This document shows, piece by piece, positions 9,348 through 17,790 of a stretch of DNA of 64,000 bases; within the stretch, counting starts at the first letter, position 1; the number at the start of each line of letters is the position of its first letter. The stretch is from Cohnella baijiui. GTDB taxonomy: Bacteria; Bacillota; Bacilli; Paenibacillales; Paenibacillaceae. The position numbers were made by a program, and so were the translations under genes. The stretch lies in contig NZ_JAJFOW010000023.1 in assembly GCF_020731285.1 (NCBI RefSeq), positions 39,511-103,510 on the forward strand, written 5' to 3'. The notes under the pieces were generated by a model. That model saw nothing but the letters and a program-made list of their open reading frames with translations, did not search any database and was not told where the DNA came from.

Positions 9348-10634
9348 ATGCCCGCCAAGCGAACCGTGCGGCAGGCTATCGCCGTTGGCGCGATTGTCGC
9401 GGTTATAGCCGCTACGCTGCTGATCGTCTCACAGTCGGCTTTAGGGACGGCCCCGGTTCCGGGACCGTGGGAGAGGAAGAAACTTATGGAGATTCCCGCT
9501 TATTCTTACGCGCCGGACTACGATGCCGCTGGCGGCGTCAAGGCAATCTTCTACGAAGGCTTGCCTTACGAAGGGAAGCCGACGAAAGTATTCGCTTATG
9601 TCGGCATGCCGGACTTGCATCCGGGAGAGGACGGCGTGCCGGCCGTTGTGCTCGTCCACGGCGGAGCGGGTACCGCTTACGCCGATTGGGTGAAGAAGTG
9701 GAACGACCGCGGGTACGCCGCCATAGCGATGGATTTGGAAGGGCATCTGCCCTTGTGGGATGAGCAGACCCGATCTTACAAGCCGCACGAAGGGGGCGGG
9801 CCGAACAATCAGCCGGTATGGCAGGACATCGGCAAGCCGGAGAAGGAGCAGTGGACGTACCACGCGGTGGCGGATACCGCGCTGGCCCACTCGCTGCTCC
9901 GCTCGCTGCCCGGCGTCGATCCGGGGCGCGTCGGCATCGTGGGGGTATCGTGGGGCGCCGTGTTGACGGAAATCGCCGTCGGCATCGACGATCGGTTTCG
10001 CTTCGCGGTCGTGGTGTACGGGAGCGGGTTCGTGGCCGAATCGGAAAGCTATTTCGGCGACGCGTACCGAAGCTGGCCGCGGGAGATGCAGGAGAGGTTC
10101 GAGCGGTTGTGGGAGCCTGCCGCCTATTTGCGCCGCGCCAAGCTGCCGATGCTGTGGGTGAACGGCGACAACGACGGCCATTTCCCGCTGACCGTGTTCA
10201 CCAAATCCTACGAAGTCGCGAAACCCGACTCCGTTCTCAGCATCCACCCCGGTATGCCGCACAACCAAGAAGAAGCCGTCCGGCCTCCGGAAATCTACGC
10301 TTTCGCCGACAGCATCGTATCCGGATCCGCTCCGCTTGCCCGCATCGTCCGGCACGAGCGGGATGCCGATGTCCGCCGCGTGACCGTCGCCATGGAGCTC
10401 GACTCCCCGGAGCCGATCGTCCGTGCGGAATTTTACTATACGCTTAACGTTTCCGATCGCCTCAGTCCGGTATGGAACAAGATCGTCGTGGACCTGCCGG
10501 CCTACGCCGGCCTGCGCCCGCGGATCGAAGCGGAGCTGCCGGCGCAGGCAAAAGCCTATTACGGGAACGCGATAGACGCGAGGGGTTACATCGTCAGCAC
10601 CGGACTGACGGACGTCGCGGGGAGGTCTCCATGA
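9348..10634 (+). CDS. Membrane-anchored alpha/beta hydrolase (esterase or peptidase-like)
   Basis: A 428-residue protein with an uncleaved-looking N-terminal anchor (AIAVGAIVAVIAATLLIV, about 10-27) and an alpha/beta-hydrolase domain facing outside. The oxyanion motif HGGAG lies near 104, the nucleophile elbow GVSWGAV places Ser201, and the acid and His are probably within NGDNDGHF (274-276) and MPHNQEE (H306). The fold resembles the acetyl-xylan-esterase/dienelactone hydrolase group. ATG 9348 has AAAGGAGG 8 bases upstream. Its stop overlaps the next start (ATGA). In this operon it may deacylate plant polysaccharide before uptake; that role is inferred. Confidence 0.75.
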   Translation: MPAKRTVRQAIAVGAIVAVIAATLLIVSQSALGTAPVPGPWERKKLMEIPAYSYAPDYDAAGGVKAIFYEGLPYEGKPTKVFAYVGMPDLHPGEDGVPAVVLVHGGAGTAYADWVKKWNDRGYAAIAMDLEGHLPLWDEQTRSYKPHEGGGPNNQPVWQDIGKPEKEQWTYHAVADTALAHSLLRSLPGVDPGRVGIVGVSWGAVLTEIAVGIDDRFRFAVVVYGSGFVAESESYFGDAYRSWPREMQERFERLWEPAAYLRRAKLPMLWVNGDNDGHFPLTVFTKSYEVAKPDSVLSIHPGMPHNQEEAVRPPEIYAFADSIVSGSAPLARIVRHERDADVRRVTVAMELDSPEPIVRAEFYYTLNVSDRLSPVWNKIVVDLPAYAGLRPRIEAELPAQAKAYYGNAIDARGYIVSTGLTDVAGRSP

Positions 10635-11590
10635 CAACCGTCTTCCGATCGATCGGAGGATCGCTGCTCGCGGTTATTCTTCTGCTCGCAACGGCCGGAT
10701 GCCTGAAATCGCCGCCGGGCGAACAGCGGGAGGCCGCCGACAATTGGATTCTGGACACGGGCTTCGAGCGCGGGGCGATGGTGTTCCAACCGATCCCCGG
10801 CTCGGCCCGCGTGAGCGGGAAGCTCGATTTCGGCCGCAAGCTGGAAGGCTTGAAGTCGGAATGGATCGTGTCGCAATGGAATTCCAAGAGCGACATAGCG
10901 AAAATCGCGGGCAAACGCGACGGCACGCGGTACGTCTACGAGAACGCGTATAAAACGCTGGCCGTGGCGGACGACGGCACCGTGACGCTCGGCGTGGATA
11001 CAGGCCAGGAATATGCCGAACCCCGCAGCAGGCCGACCGATCCGTGGGTGCATCTCTATCTTGAGCAGCGGTACAAGAACCCGCGCAGCCTGAAGGATGG
11101 GGATGGCTTGCGCATTCGGTTCGATACCCGCATCGCGAAATCCGAGCTGCTGATGGCGCCGGAGCAGTACGATCCCGGCCTACACGCGGCCATCGCCGTC
11201 TTTTACCTCATCATCGGAAATTCGTCCGGCAGCGGGGACTTTCTTAATTTCTGCGTGCCGATCTACGACAACCGCCACGGCATTCCGCCCGGCGAATGGC
11301 ACATCGACAGCGGCTTCAATCCGGCGGGAGATACGCACAAGCTCATCTACACGCTGGACGGCGGCGAGATTTACGATTCGCCCACGGGCGACGGACAATG
11401 GCATCATGTGGACGTCGATCTGAAGCCGCACATCGAACGAGCGCTGGAGATCGCCAAGCAGAACGGTTATTTCGGCGGGGTCCCCCATCCTGATCTGGGG
11501 CTGGAAGCAATCTATATCGGCTGGGAAGTTCCGGGCGCCTTCAGAAGCGAAATGCAGATCAAGAACATGGCCATTGGGAGTTCGTCATAA
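10631..11590 (+). CDS. Lipoprotein of unknown function in the rhamnosidase operon
   Basis: A 319-residue protein with a signal peptide ending in a lipobox (LLLATAGC), so it is anchored outside the membrane. I do not recognise its family. The mature part is rich in short polar beta-prone stretches and Trp/Tyr, as in secreted carbohydrate-binding or lyase-like beta-sandwich proteins, with WHHVDVDLKPHI and IYIGWEVPG near the end. The start is ATG 10631, inside a GGAGG context and overlapping the stop of the hydrolase gene, so translation is probably coupled. It is the last gene before a strong terminator. A binding or esterase-helper role at the cell surface is only a guess from context. Confidence 0.7.
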   Translation: MTTVFRSIGGSLLAVILLLATAGCLKSPPGEQREAADNWILDTGFERGAMVFQPIPGSARVSGKLDFGRKLEGLKSEWIVSQWNSKSDIAKIAGKRDGTRYVYENAYKTLAVADDGTVTLGVDTGQEYAEPRSRPTDPWVHLYLEQRYKNPRSLKDGDGLRIRFDTRIAKSELLMAPEQYDPGLHAAIAVFYLIIGNSSGSGDFLNFCVPIYDNRHGIPPGEWHIDSGFNPAGDTHKLIYTLDGGEIYDSPTGDGQWHHVDVDLKPHIERALEIAKQNGYFGGVPHPDLGLEAIYIGWEVPGAFRSEMQIKNMAIGSSS

Positions 11591-11603
11591 GCAATCTCGA
11601 TAG

Positions 11604-11663
11604 GCTTCCCCTACGGCAGACAGGCGCAACGCCAAGACCTGTTTGCCGTAGGGGGAGCTTTTT
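11604..11663 (+). terminator. Intrinsic terminator of the rhamnosidase operon
   Basis: Two 21-base arms (11604-11624 and 11638-11658) pair at 19 of 21 positions around a 13-base loop, followed by five T residues. It lies 14 bases after the lipoprotein stop codon. Confidence 0.9.
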
Positions 11664-11761
11664 CGTGGCTATTTTCCTGCAATCGAGCACAGCTCTTCAA
11701 ACAATGGGGTGGAGTGCGAAAGCACCTTACATGTCGTACATTGGATGGACAAAAGGAGTCG

Positions 11762-11863
11762 GTCGAGACATTCGACGAGTTCGCGAAGAAGCTGGAGTCA
11801 CTCGATATCAAGCATGCCATCGAGATTCAGGAGGGCGCGTACGACCGGTTCCTGAAGAGGTAA
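11762..11863 (+). pseudogene. C-terminal fragment of a sugar-binding lipoprotein gene
   Basis: The frame ending at the TAA at 11861 reads ETFDEFAKKLESLDIKHAIE and then IQEGAYDRFLKR. This is the typical tail of LipO-type binding proteins, which end with a short AYDRYLKR-like helix. There is no upstream gene body: the sequence 5' of it is the terminator of the previous operon. The remnant of the permease follows directly, so this is the end of a deleted binding-protein gene from a former importer operon. Confidence 0.65.
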
Positions 11864-11872
11864 CGGCCGACG

Positions 11873-12290
11873 ATGCTGCGGATATGGACACGGATCGAAC
11901 GAGACTTTAAACGGAATAAATGGCTGTACGTGATGGCGCTTCCCGTCATCGCGTACTATGCCGTCTTTCACTACGGGCCGATGTACGGCGCCATCATCGA
12001 CTTCCAGAATTACTCGCCAATGAAGGGAATCCGGGGCAGCGAGTGGGTGGGGTTGGAACTTCCGCACCTTCGTGAACGGCTATTATTTCTGGCGGCTATT
12101 GCGCAACACGGTGCTTCTGAGCTTCTAATCGCTCTTGTTTGAATTCACGGCGCCGATCGTGCTCGCCCTGCTCATCAACGAATTGAGAAGCCGCCTGTTC
12201 AAGAACGTCGTCCAGACGATCTCCTATATGCCTTACTTCATCTCGCTGATCGTCGTTTGCGGTCTTGCCGCGGATCAGCCGATCATGGCG
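11873..12290 (+). pseudogene. Broken LplB-type permease gene
   Basis: It opens as a good LplB-type permease (RNKWLYVMALPVIAYYAVFH, then YGPMYGAIIDFQNY and RGSEWVG). Near 12052 the frame shifts by one base; the sense continues in another frame as WNFRTFVNGYYFWRLLRNTV. A TAA at 12126-12128 replaces the expected Tyr codon, then SLLFEFTAPIVLALLINELR and SYMPYFISLIVVCGLA follow. The homology stops after about 140 codons, so the C-terminal half with the ATPase-contact loop is missing. Frameshift, nonsense codon and truncation together make it a clear pseudogene. Confidence 0.85.
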
Positions 12291-12404
12291 GGGCAAGTCG
12301 CCCACATCGGAGCAGGTATTCAATTGCAAATGCAAAGCTTGACTGCAAATCAACTACGTGAAGCCTCATTTGCCCCAATACGCTTTCCGGCTCGGTCATT
12401 CGCT

Positions 12405-12548
12405 TCACCGACAGGCCGCGCGAAGCATGCGCATGACGGCGACGGTCGCATGCGCTTTGGTCAGGATGCCGCGCGGATCGAGCCGGGTCGCGGACACCCC
12501 GTTCAGGAAGCTTCGATTCATTTTCCCTCGTACCGCTTGCCCATCCGA
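12405..12548 (-). pseudogene. C-terminal fragment of an S-layer-homology (SLH) protein gene
   Basis: Read on the minus strand, the 48 codons before the TGA at 12405-12407 include NRSFLNGVSATRLDPRGILT and KAHATVAVMRMLRAACR. This matches the end of an SLH repeat (NG...RLDP.G..TRAEA...M.R), the domain that binds secondary cell-wall polymer. No start, signal peptide or further SLH repeats are present upstream. It is a leftover of a cell-surface protein, convergent with the broken permease. Confidence 0.6.
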
Positions 12549-12593
12549 TTATCCCGAGGCATCCAAGTTAATGATTTGTTGTTTAAGTTGATT

Positions 12594-12643
12594 TTGTTTT
12601 CTATTTTTCCTCGTGCTTATTCGCTATGCTTGGGATGAAATTC
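12594..12643 (+). repeat. 50-bp block shared with the promoter region at 19772-19821
   Basis: Gap-free alignment of the two blocks gives 37 of 50 identical bases, with TTGTTTTCTAT, TATTCG and TATGCTTGGG conserved. The other copy precedes the binding-protein gene at 19849. This copy is probably the orphaned promoter or regulator site of the decayed importer. Confidence 0.55.
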
Positions 12644-12660
12644 GGGAAAGGAGGCAAGGA

Positions 12661-12738
12661 ATGGATTCCAGCGAGTTACAAACCATTTTATTTGAGCGGC
12701 AAGGGGGGGCCGAAGCTTTTTTTCACAATAATATGTAA
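12661..12738 (+). CDS. Possible 25-codon ORF with strong ribosome binding site
   Basis: The ATG at 12661 has GGGAAAGGAGG 6 bases upstream and opens a short frame (MDSSELQTILFERQGGAEAF and five more residues). I do not recognise it. It may be the decapitated start of a lost gene or a leader peptide; its stop overlaps the cre-like site preceding the glycosidase gene. Expression is plausible from the ribosome binding site alone, but a function is not supported. Confidence 0.25.
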   Translation: MDSSELQTILFERQGGAEAFFHNNM

Positions 12739-12747
12739 GCGCTATCC
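12734..12747. promoter_or_regulatory. cre-like operator upstream of the GH39-like genes
   Basis: TGTAAGCGCTATCC matches the CcpA consensus TGWAANCGNTNWCA except at the last base. It lies 66 bases before the start of the glycosidase gene at 12813, a usual position for catabolite repression. Confidence 0.55.
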
Positions 12748-12812
12748 AAGTTGAGGGTTTTACCGGTTTATTCCATTTTATCAATCGGGAATATAAAAGG
12801 AGCTCTCACCAT

Positions 12813-14984
12813 ATGAAAATCCCTTTCAGAAGGTGGTGCGCTTGTCTGATCGCCTTTATGTTAACGTGCGGTGCGCTCTCCTTTCCGCGAGACGTCTATG
12901 CAGCCAATTCTATTCATGTCAACGCGGTTCTGCAAAGCGACGTCATCACTAACAAATTCCCTATGCTGAACAGTTGGTACTACAGCAGCGACTGGGGCTC
13001 CTCCGCAAGCAGTCAGCCTGACAACTATATCACAAACAATTACCCGTTCATCCAATACGTCCGGCTGTTTGCAGCAACCGGGGGCTGCTATACGGGGTAT
13101 TCGGGCTGCAGCGACGGGAATGACCGCGATCTGTTCGTTAATCCCGCCAACACCGCCACGCTGTCGGATTATAAGTTCGATAGTCTGAAGACCTCCATTC
13201 AGAACGTTCTCAATAAAGGCTTGAAGCCCTACATCGTGACCGGCAACGTGCCCATTAAATATTCCGCGGCCCCCTATATCGGAGCATTTAATGTCAATAC
13301 CCGACCTCCGGCAGACTACTCGACTTACTACAGTTATATGAAGGCAATGGCCGATGCGCTTGTAACCCAATTCGGCGTCACCGAAATCAAAACGTGGAAG
13401 TGGGGAGTGCTGTCGGAATTCGAGAATGCGGATTGGTTTTGGGACAGCCCCGGCTCTACGCCGGACGCGAACGCCTCCAAAACGGCTTATTTCAAGCTGT
13501 ACGATTACACGGTCGCGGCTCTGCAAAGCGCCATCGGCTCCGGCAATTTGACGGTCGGGGCGCACGCGATGGCCGTTACCCCGGGCTTGTGGGATCCCCG
13601 CGACTTTATCGACCATGTTGCAACCGGAACCAACTACAAAACGGGCGGCATCGGCACGCAAATCAATTTCATTACGGCCTCGTACTACGATGATTCGCCC
13701 GGCGTTTATACGGCCAATAGCTTACCAACCGTCATCAACAGTCTGCGGGACCGAGCCATCATGAACGGGTTGACGAATCTCCAGGTCGGGGTGGACGAAG
13801 GCTGGTTCCTGACGGATACGAGCGGCAAGGATTTGTTCTCCCGATCATCTGGAACGGGCTACCAAGGAGCTTACATGGCCCAAAAAATCAAGGAAATGGT
13901 CGACTACAACATCGACTGGTTTTCCGTTTGGGACCTCAACGCTTATGGTGTATGGGGAGGGGCGAGTGTTCCGACGATCTCTACCAACGTCATCGCTTTG
14001 GCGAGCAAAATGGCAGGGGAACGCAGGGCGGGATTGTCCATCGGAGGCAGCGCCTCCGGTTCGGGCAACGTCGTGGACGGATTCGCCGGCTACAGCGACT
14101 CGACGAAGAAGCTGCAGGTACTCGTATATAACTACAACGCCAATCCGGGCGCCGCTAGCAGCGAGTCTCCGACGATTACCATTAATAACATAGCCGCCGT
14201 ATCGGGAGGCAGCGTGAACGTCAAATCGTGGACGGTCGACGACACCCACGCGAATTTTTGGCCCCAGTGGTGGAGCGACAAGGGATCTTCGTTGACGTCG
14301 GCGGACTTTGGCGGCTTCTGGTCTCCCCAATCGGTAGAAGTTCCCGCCGCTCTGACGAATTCGTCCGCTCTGGCTTACTGGAACAGCAGGCTAGGAACCT
14401 ACCAATCGCTAGCCGCCCTCACTTCGTCGGCGACTTCCCCCATGACGGTAAGCGGCAACTCCATCACATTGTCGCCTACCTTGAACCATCATGGTGTCAT
14501 GCTGTATGAGATCACGGATGTAACTAGCATAGGCAATCTCGTAAGCGTCACGGACGACATGAACGATTTCTCGAAAATGAACGCGCATAGCTCCGGACTG
14601 TTCTTCGACAGTCTGAACGTGGCCGCGCTCGGGGATACGAGAAGAGTCGCGCGAACGACCACGGGCCCGACGCCGGAATTCGTAACTTACTTTTATAACA
14701 ACTTAAAAAGCGTTGCTTTGACCGGTTTGTTCGATTCCACCACCGAACCGATCAATAACTTCAAGCTATACACGTCTTCCACGGGAGCAAGTGGGACATG
14801 GGCGCTCCAGAGCGGTTACACAACAAGCGATACGCCGATCAATAGCAATCTGTGGACGAGACGCGTTTACAACTGGCCTTCCCTGCCTGCGGGCACGAAT
14901 TACGTGAAGGTGGAATTTCCGACAGGTGGTTCGCACAATTGGAATCCGCAGTTGAGTCAGGTAACAATCCAATACACCCCTTGA
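12813..14984 (+). CDS. Secreted GH39-like glycoside hydrolase with one C-terminal beta module
   Basis: A 723-residue exported enzyme. A 30-residue signal peptide ends at VYA. The catalytic TIM-barrel domain (about 35-410) has the clan GH-A layout: PPADYSTYYSYMKAMADALV before strand 4, WKWGVLSEFEN with the putative acid/base Glu202, and GVDEG with the putative nucleophile Glu329. GH39 xylosidases show the same spacing (PxDY, WxFEVWNEPN). Here Ser replaces the Asn that normally precedes the acid/base. An early CYTGYSGC pair may form a disulfide. A beta domain follows, then a module starting DDMNDFSKMNAHSSG and ending NWNPQLSQVTIQY. Its paralogue lies 38 bases downstream. Family placement is by motif only. 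Confidence 0.75.
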   Translation: MKIPFRRWCACLIAFMLTCGALSFPRDVYAANSIHVNAVLQSDVITNKFPMLNSWYYSSDWGSSASSQPDNYITNNYPFIQYVRLFAATGGCYTGYSGCSDGNDRDLFVNPANTATLSDYKFDSLKTSIQNVLNKGLKPYIVTGNVPIKYSAAPYIGAFNVNTRPPADYSTYYSYMKAMADALVTQFGVTEIKTWKWGVLSEFENADWFWDSPGSTPDANASKTAYFKLYDYTVAALQSAIGSGNLTVGAHAMAVTPGLWDPRDFIDHVATGTNYKTGGIGTQINFITASYYDDSPGVYTANSLPTVINSLRDRAIMNGLTNLQVGVDEGWFLTDTSGKDLFSRSSGTGYQGAYMAQKIKEMVDYNIDWFSVWDLNAYGVWGGASVPTISTNVIALASKMAGERRAGLSIGGSASGSGNVVDGFAGYSDSTKKLQVLVYNYNANPGAASSESPTITINNIAAVSGGSVNVKSWTVDDTHANFWPQWWSDKGSSLTSADFGGFWSPQSVEVPAALTNSSALAYWNSRLGTYQSLAALTSSATSPMTVSGNSITLSPTLNHHGVMLYEITDVTSIGNLVSVTDDMNDFSKMNAHSSGLFFDSLNVAALGDTRRVARTTTGPTPEFVTYFYNNLKSVALTGLFDSTTEPINNFKLYTSSTGASGTWALQSGYTTSDTPINSNLWTRRVYNWPSLPAGTNYVKVEFPTGGSHNWNPQLSQVTIQYTP

Positions 14985-15022
14985 CCGCAAGGTTTAATCC
15001 CTTCACAGACAGGAGCACTAAG

Positions 15023-17665
15023 ATGAAAAAAAGAAAAGTTGTAAGCGCTATACGATCTTCGTTTCTTCTGTTAAGCATGGTTCTCGGTCTGTTTCCCGGC
15101 ATTTCGACCGCCGCCGCCGGCGTGCAACTGACATTCGACCTGAACGCCCGGGGCCAGACGCTGACGAACAAATTTTACGACCTCAGCGCCTGGGATCTGA
15201 ACGAGCATTGGACGACGGAAGCGGACGCTCAGGATGCCGATGATTTCTCGTCCCGCTATCCATTCATCAAAAGAGTACAACTCATGATCGCGACCGGCGG
15301 CTGTTATATCGGCTACCCGGGGTGCAACACGAACCGGGATTTATTCGCCGACCCTTCGGATAAGACGAAATTGAACGATTATAAGTTCGACTCCCTGATT
15401 CAAGCAACGAGCAACATCGTCAAGCAAGGATTGAAGCCTTATATCGTAACAGGCAACGTTCCGATCAAGCTCAGCTCGAAGCCGGTATTGGGCCCTTTCC
15501 AGGTGAACGTCCGGCCGCCGGCCGATTACGAAGAATACTACAACTATATCAAGGCATTGGGCGATGCGCTTGTTGCCAAATTCGGGGCAGAAGAACTAAA
15601 AAGCTGGCAATGGGGCGTCGTGCAGGAATACGAAAACCGCGATATGTACCTTGCCGACGACGAGTCTTCCGAGAGTACCCGAATCGCGTATTTCAAGCTT
15701 TACGATTATACGGTAGCCGCCCTGCAGGATTCCATAGGCTCGGCTAACCTCACGGTCGGTGCGCACGCGATGGCGGTCTCCCCCGGACTGTGGAGTCAAC
15801 TTGAGTTCATCGATCATGTCGCAAAGGGAAAAAACGATAAAACGGGAAAAATCGGAACGCAAATCGACTTTCTGACCGGCTCCTATTACGATCAGAAACC
15901 GGGAGTCGGCGCTCCGGCCTCCAAATCTCTCGAGCATACGATCAATCTGCTACGGAGCCGCGCTCTGCAAAACGGGCTGACAGGCCTCAAATTCGGCATC
16001 GACGAGGGCCGCATTCTTCAGGGGCCCGACGGGAAAGAGCTGTTGTCGAGGGTCGTCGGACACAGCTTTCAAGCCGCGGCCGATGCCAGGCTGTTCAAGC
16101 AATTGCAGGATTGGAACGTAGATTGGTTCTCCATGTGGGGGATGAATACCGAAGGCGTATGGGGCGGAGCGGATTCGGTAAGCGCCCATATCGCGAATTT
16201 GTCCTACAAGATGGTCGGCGGCAAGCAGTTGAATCCCGTCTTATCCGGCTCTCCGGCCGGTACCGGCAATGAAGTCGGGGGGATCGGCGGATTCAAGGCC
16301 GAGGAGAACAAGCTTCACCTCATGGTATACAACTATAACGCCGATATGAACGCCGCAGACGGCGAGACGCCTGCAATCACGATCAAGAATATCGCTCCGA
16401 CATCCGGGAATACCGTTACGGTCAAGCAATGGACGGTTGACGATACGCACGGCAACTTCTGGCCCGCTTGGTGGTCCGATCAAGCTTCGCGCGGTCTGGA
16501 AGACGGCTCGTACAACGTTTGGTCCAAGTATTCCGTCGAAGTGCCTTCCGCTCTGAAGAACGAAGCGGATCGGGAGTATTGGTATTCCAAAGAAGAAGGC
16601 TACAAAAAACGGGCCGAGTTAACGTCGACTACACGCAGCGTTGCCGTAAACGGAGGCTCTTTAACGCTGTACCCCAGCATGGGGCATCATAGCGTCGTCT
16701 TCTTCGAGATAACCAACGCCAAAAGTACGGGAATCGCTCAAATCGTAACCGACGATCTGAACGATTGGACCCGCAGTTATGCGCATAGCGACGGTCTGAT
16801 ATTCGATACGGGGAATGCCGCTATTCTCGGCGATCCCAGCCGCGTCATGCGGAAAGCTCCGTTTCCCGGTCCGGGCGCGGAATTCGTCACCTATAAGTAT
16901 CCGAATATGGCCAGCCTATCCGCGACGGCTCTGTTTGCTTCTTCGAACGAAACGATCAGCGATTATAAATTTTATGCGTCCGAGGACGGCAAAACTTGGA
17001 CAGAGCAATCCGGGTGGAAGATCCAGGATACGCCGATCAACGGCGGCTTGTGGACGAAACGAACATACACGTTGGGCTCGCTCCCCGGAGGAACGCAATA
17101 CGTAAAAATCGAGTTCCCGGCCGAGGCGGCTTACTTCTATAGTCCTCAGCTCTCCCAGGTCCAGATTGCCTATGCCAACTCCTGCGCGTGCTCCGACGAT
17201 TCGGTTTATGTCGACGATTTGAACGATTGGTCGATCGCAAGCTCGCATAGCTCGGGGCTGCAATTCGATACCCAGAATGCCGACGTCCTTGGAGATCCGA
17301 GCAGAGTCATGAGGAAGGATACGCGTACCGAGCCCGCCGAGTATGTCGTCTACCGGATGAACGGAATGACCGGCGCCATCGTAAACGGCTTGTTCGCGTC
17401 AGTCGCGGAATCGATATCGGACTTTGTTTTCTATGTATCTCCGAACGGCACCGACTGGACGAAGTTATCGAAACAGGCGACAATCGAAGACAAGCCGATT
17501 ACGAGCGTCAACTGGACCGACCGTAAATACGCACTGAATGATTTGCCTTCGGGAACGAATGATCTGAAGATCGAGTTTCCGGCCGTCGACGGCGCCTTCT
17601 GGAATCCGCAGTTAAGCCGGGTCGAGTTGACGGCGAGCGTGGGCGCGACAACGGACACGAAGTAG
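15023..17665 (+). CDS. Secreted GH39-like glycoside hydrolase with two C-terminal beta modules
   Basis: An 880-residue paralogue of the preceding protein, similar over the whole catalytic region. Signal peptide to about STAAAG. Putative acid/base is Glu202 in WQWGVVQEYEN (Gln where GH-A enzymes have Asn), and the putative nucleophile is Glu328 in GIDEG. The extra length comes from a second copy of the C-terminal module: one starts DDLNDWTRSYAHSDG, the other DDLNDWSIASSHSSG, and both end in the N/SPQLS motif. ATG 15023 (AGGAG 8 bases upstream, MKKRKVV) is preferred over an in-frame start inside the previous gene. The two genes probably form one operon acting on an extracellular polysaccharide; the polymer is unknown. 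Confidence 0.75.
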   Translation: MKKRKVVSAIRSSFLLLSMVLGLFPGISTAAAGVQLTFDLNARGQTLTNKFYDLSAWDLNEHWTTEADAQDADDFSSRYPFIKRVQLMIATGGCYIGYPGCNTNRDLFADPSDKTKLNDYKFDSLIQATSNIVKQGLKPYIVTGNVPIKLSSKPVLGPFQVNVRPPADYEEYYNYIKALGDALVAKFGAEELKSWQWGVVQEYENRDMYLADDESSESTRIAYFKLYDYTVAALQDSIGSANLTVGAHAMAVSPGLWSQLEFIDHVAKGKNDKTGKIGTQIDFLTGSYYDQKPGVGAPASKSLEHTINLLRSRALQNGLTGLKFGIDEGRILQGPDGKELLSRVVGHSFQAAADARLFKQLQDWNVDWFSMWGMNTEGVWGGADSVSAHIANLSYKMVGGKQLNPVLSGSPAGTGNEVGGIGGFKAEENKLHLMVYNYNADMNAADGETPAITIKNIAPTSGNTVTVKQWTVDDTHGNFWPAWWSDQASRGLEDGSYNVWSKYSVEVPSALKNEADREYWYSKEEGYKKRAELTSTTRSVAVNGGSLTLYPSMGHHSVVFFEITNAKSTGIAQIVTDDLNDWTRSYAHSDGLIFDTGNAAILGDPSRVMRKAPFPGPGAEFVTYKYPNMASLSATALFASSNETISDYKFYASEDGKTWTEQSGWKIQDTPINGGLWTKRTYTLGSLPGGTQYVKIEFPAEAAYFYSPQLSQVQIAYANSCACSDDSVYVDDLNDWSIASSHSSGLQFDTQNADVLGDPSRVMRKDTRTEPAEYVVYRMNGMTGAIVNGLFASVAESISDFVFYVSPNGTDWTKLSKQATIEDKPITSVNWTDRKYALNDLPSGTNDLKIEFPAVDGAFWNPQLSRVELTASVGATTDTK
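15040..15053. promoter_or_regulatory. cre-like motif inside the start of the second GH39-like gene
   Basis: TGTAAGCGCTATAC shares a 12-base identity (TGTAAGCGCTAT) with the operator at 12734 and deviates from the cre consensus at the last two bases. It lies within codons 6-11, where an intragenic roadblock could act. It could also be chance. Confidence 0.3.
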
Positions 17666-17715
17666 ATTCCAAGCAAATTCGGTTCCGCGGACTGAATACC
17701 CCGGTACGACAAGCA

Positions 17716-17753
17716 AAATGCAGCCTGCATCCCTAGGGATGCAGGCTGCATTT
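17716..17753. terminator. Bidirectional terminator, perfect 38-bp palindrome
   Basis: Arms of 18 bases (17716-17733 and 17736-17753) are exactly complementary around a TA centre, with AAA and TTT at the two ends. It separates the convergent glycosidase gene (plus) and permease gene (minus) and can serve both. Confidence 0.8.
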
Positions 17754-17790
17754 GATTTCCATCCGTGCCCGGGCCGGCGCAAGCGCAGTC

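Noticed and set aside
14852..15022. Upstream in-frame extension of the second GH39-like gene
   Set aside because: It overlaps the end of the first glycosidase gene and would bury the signal peptide; the ATG at 15023 has AGGAG and a standard exported start.
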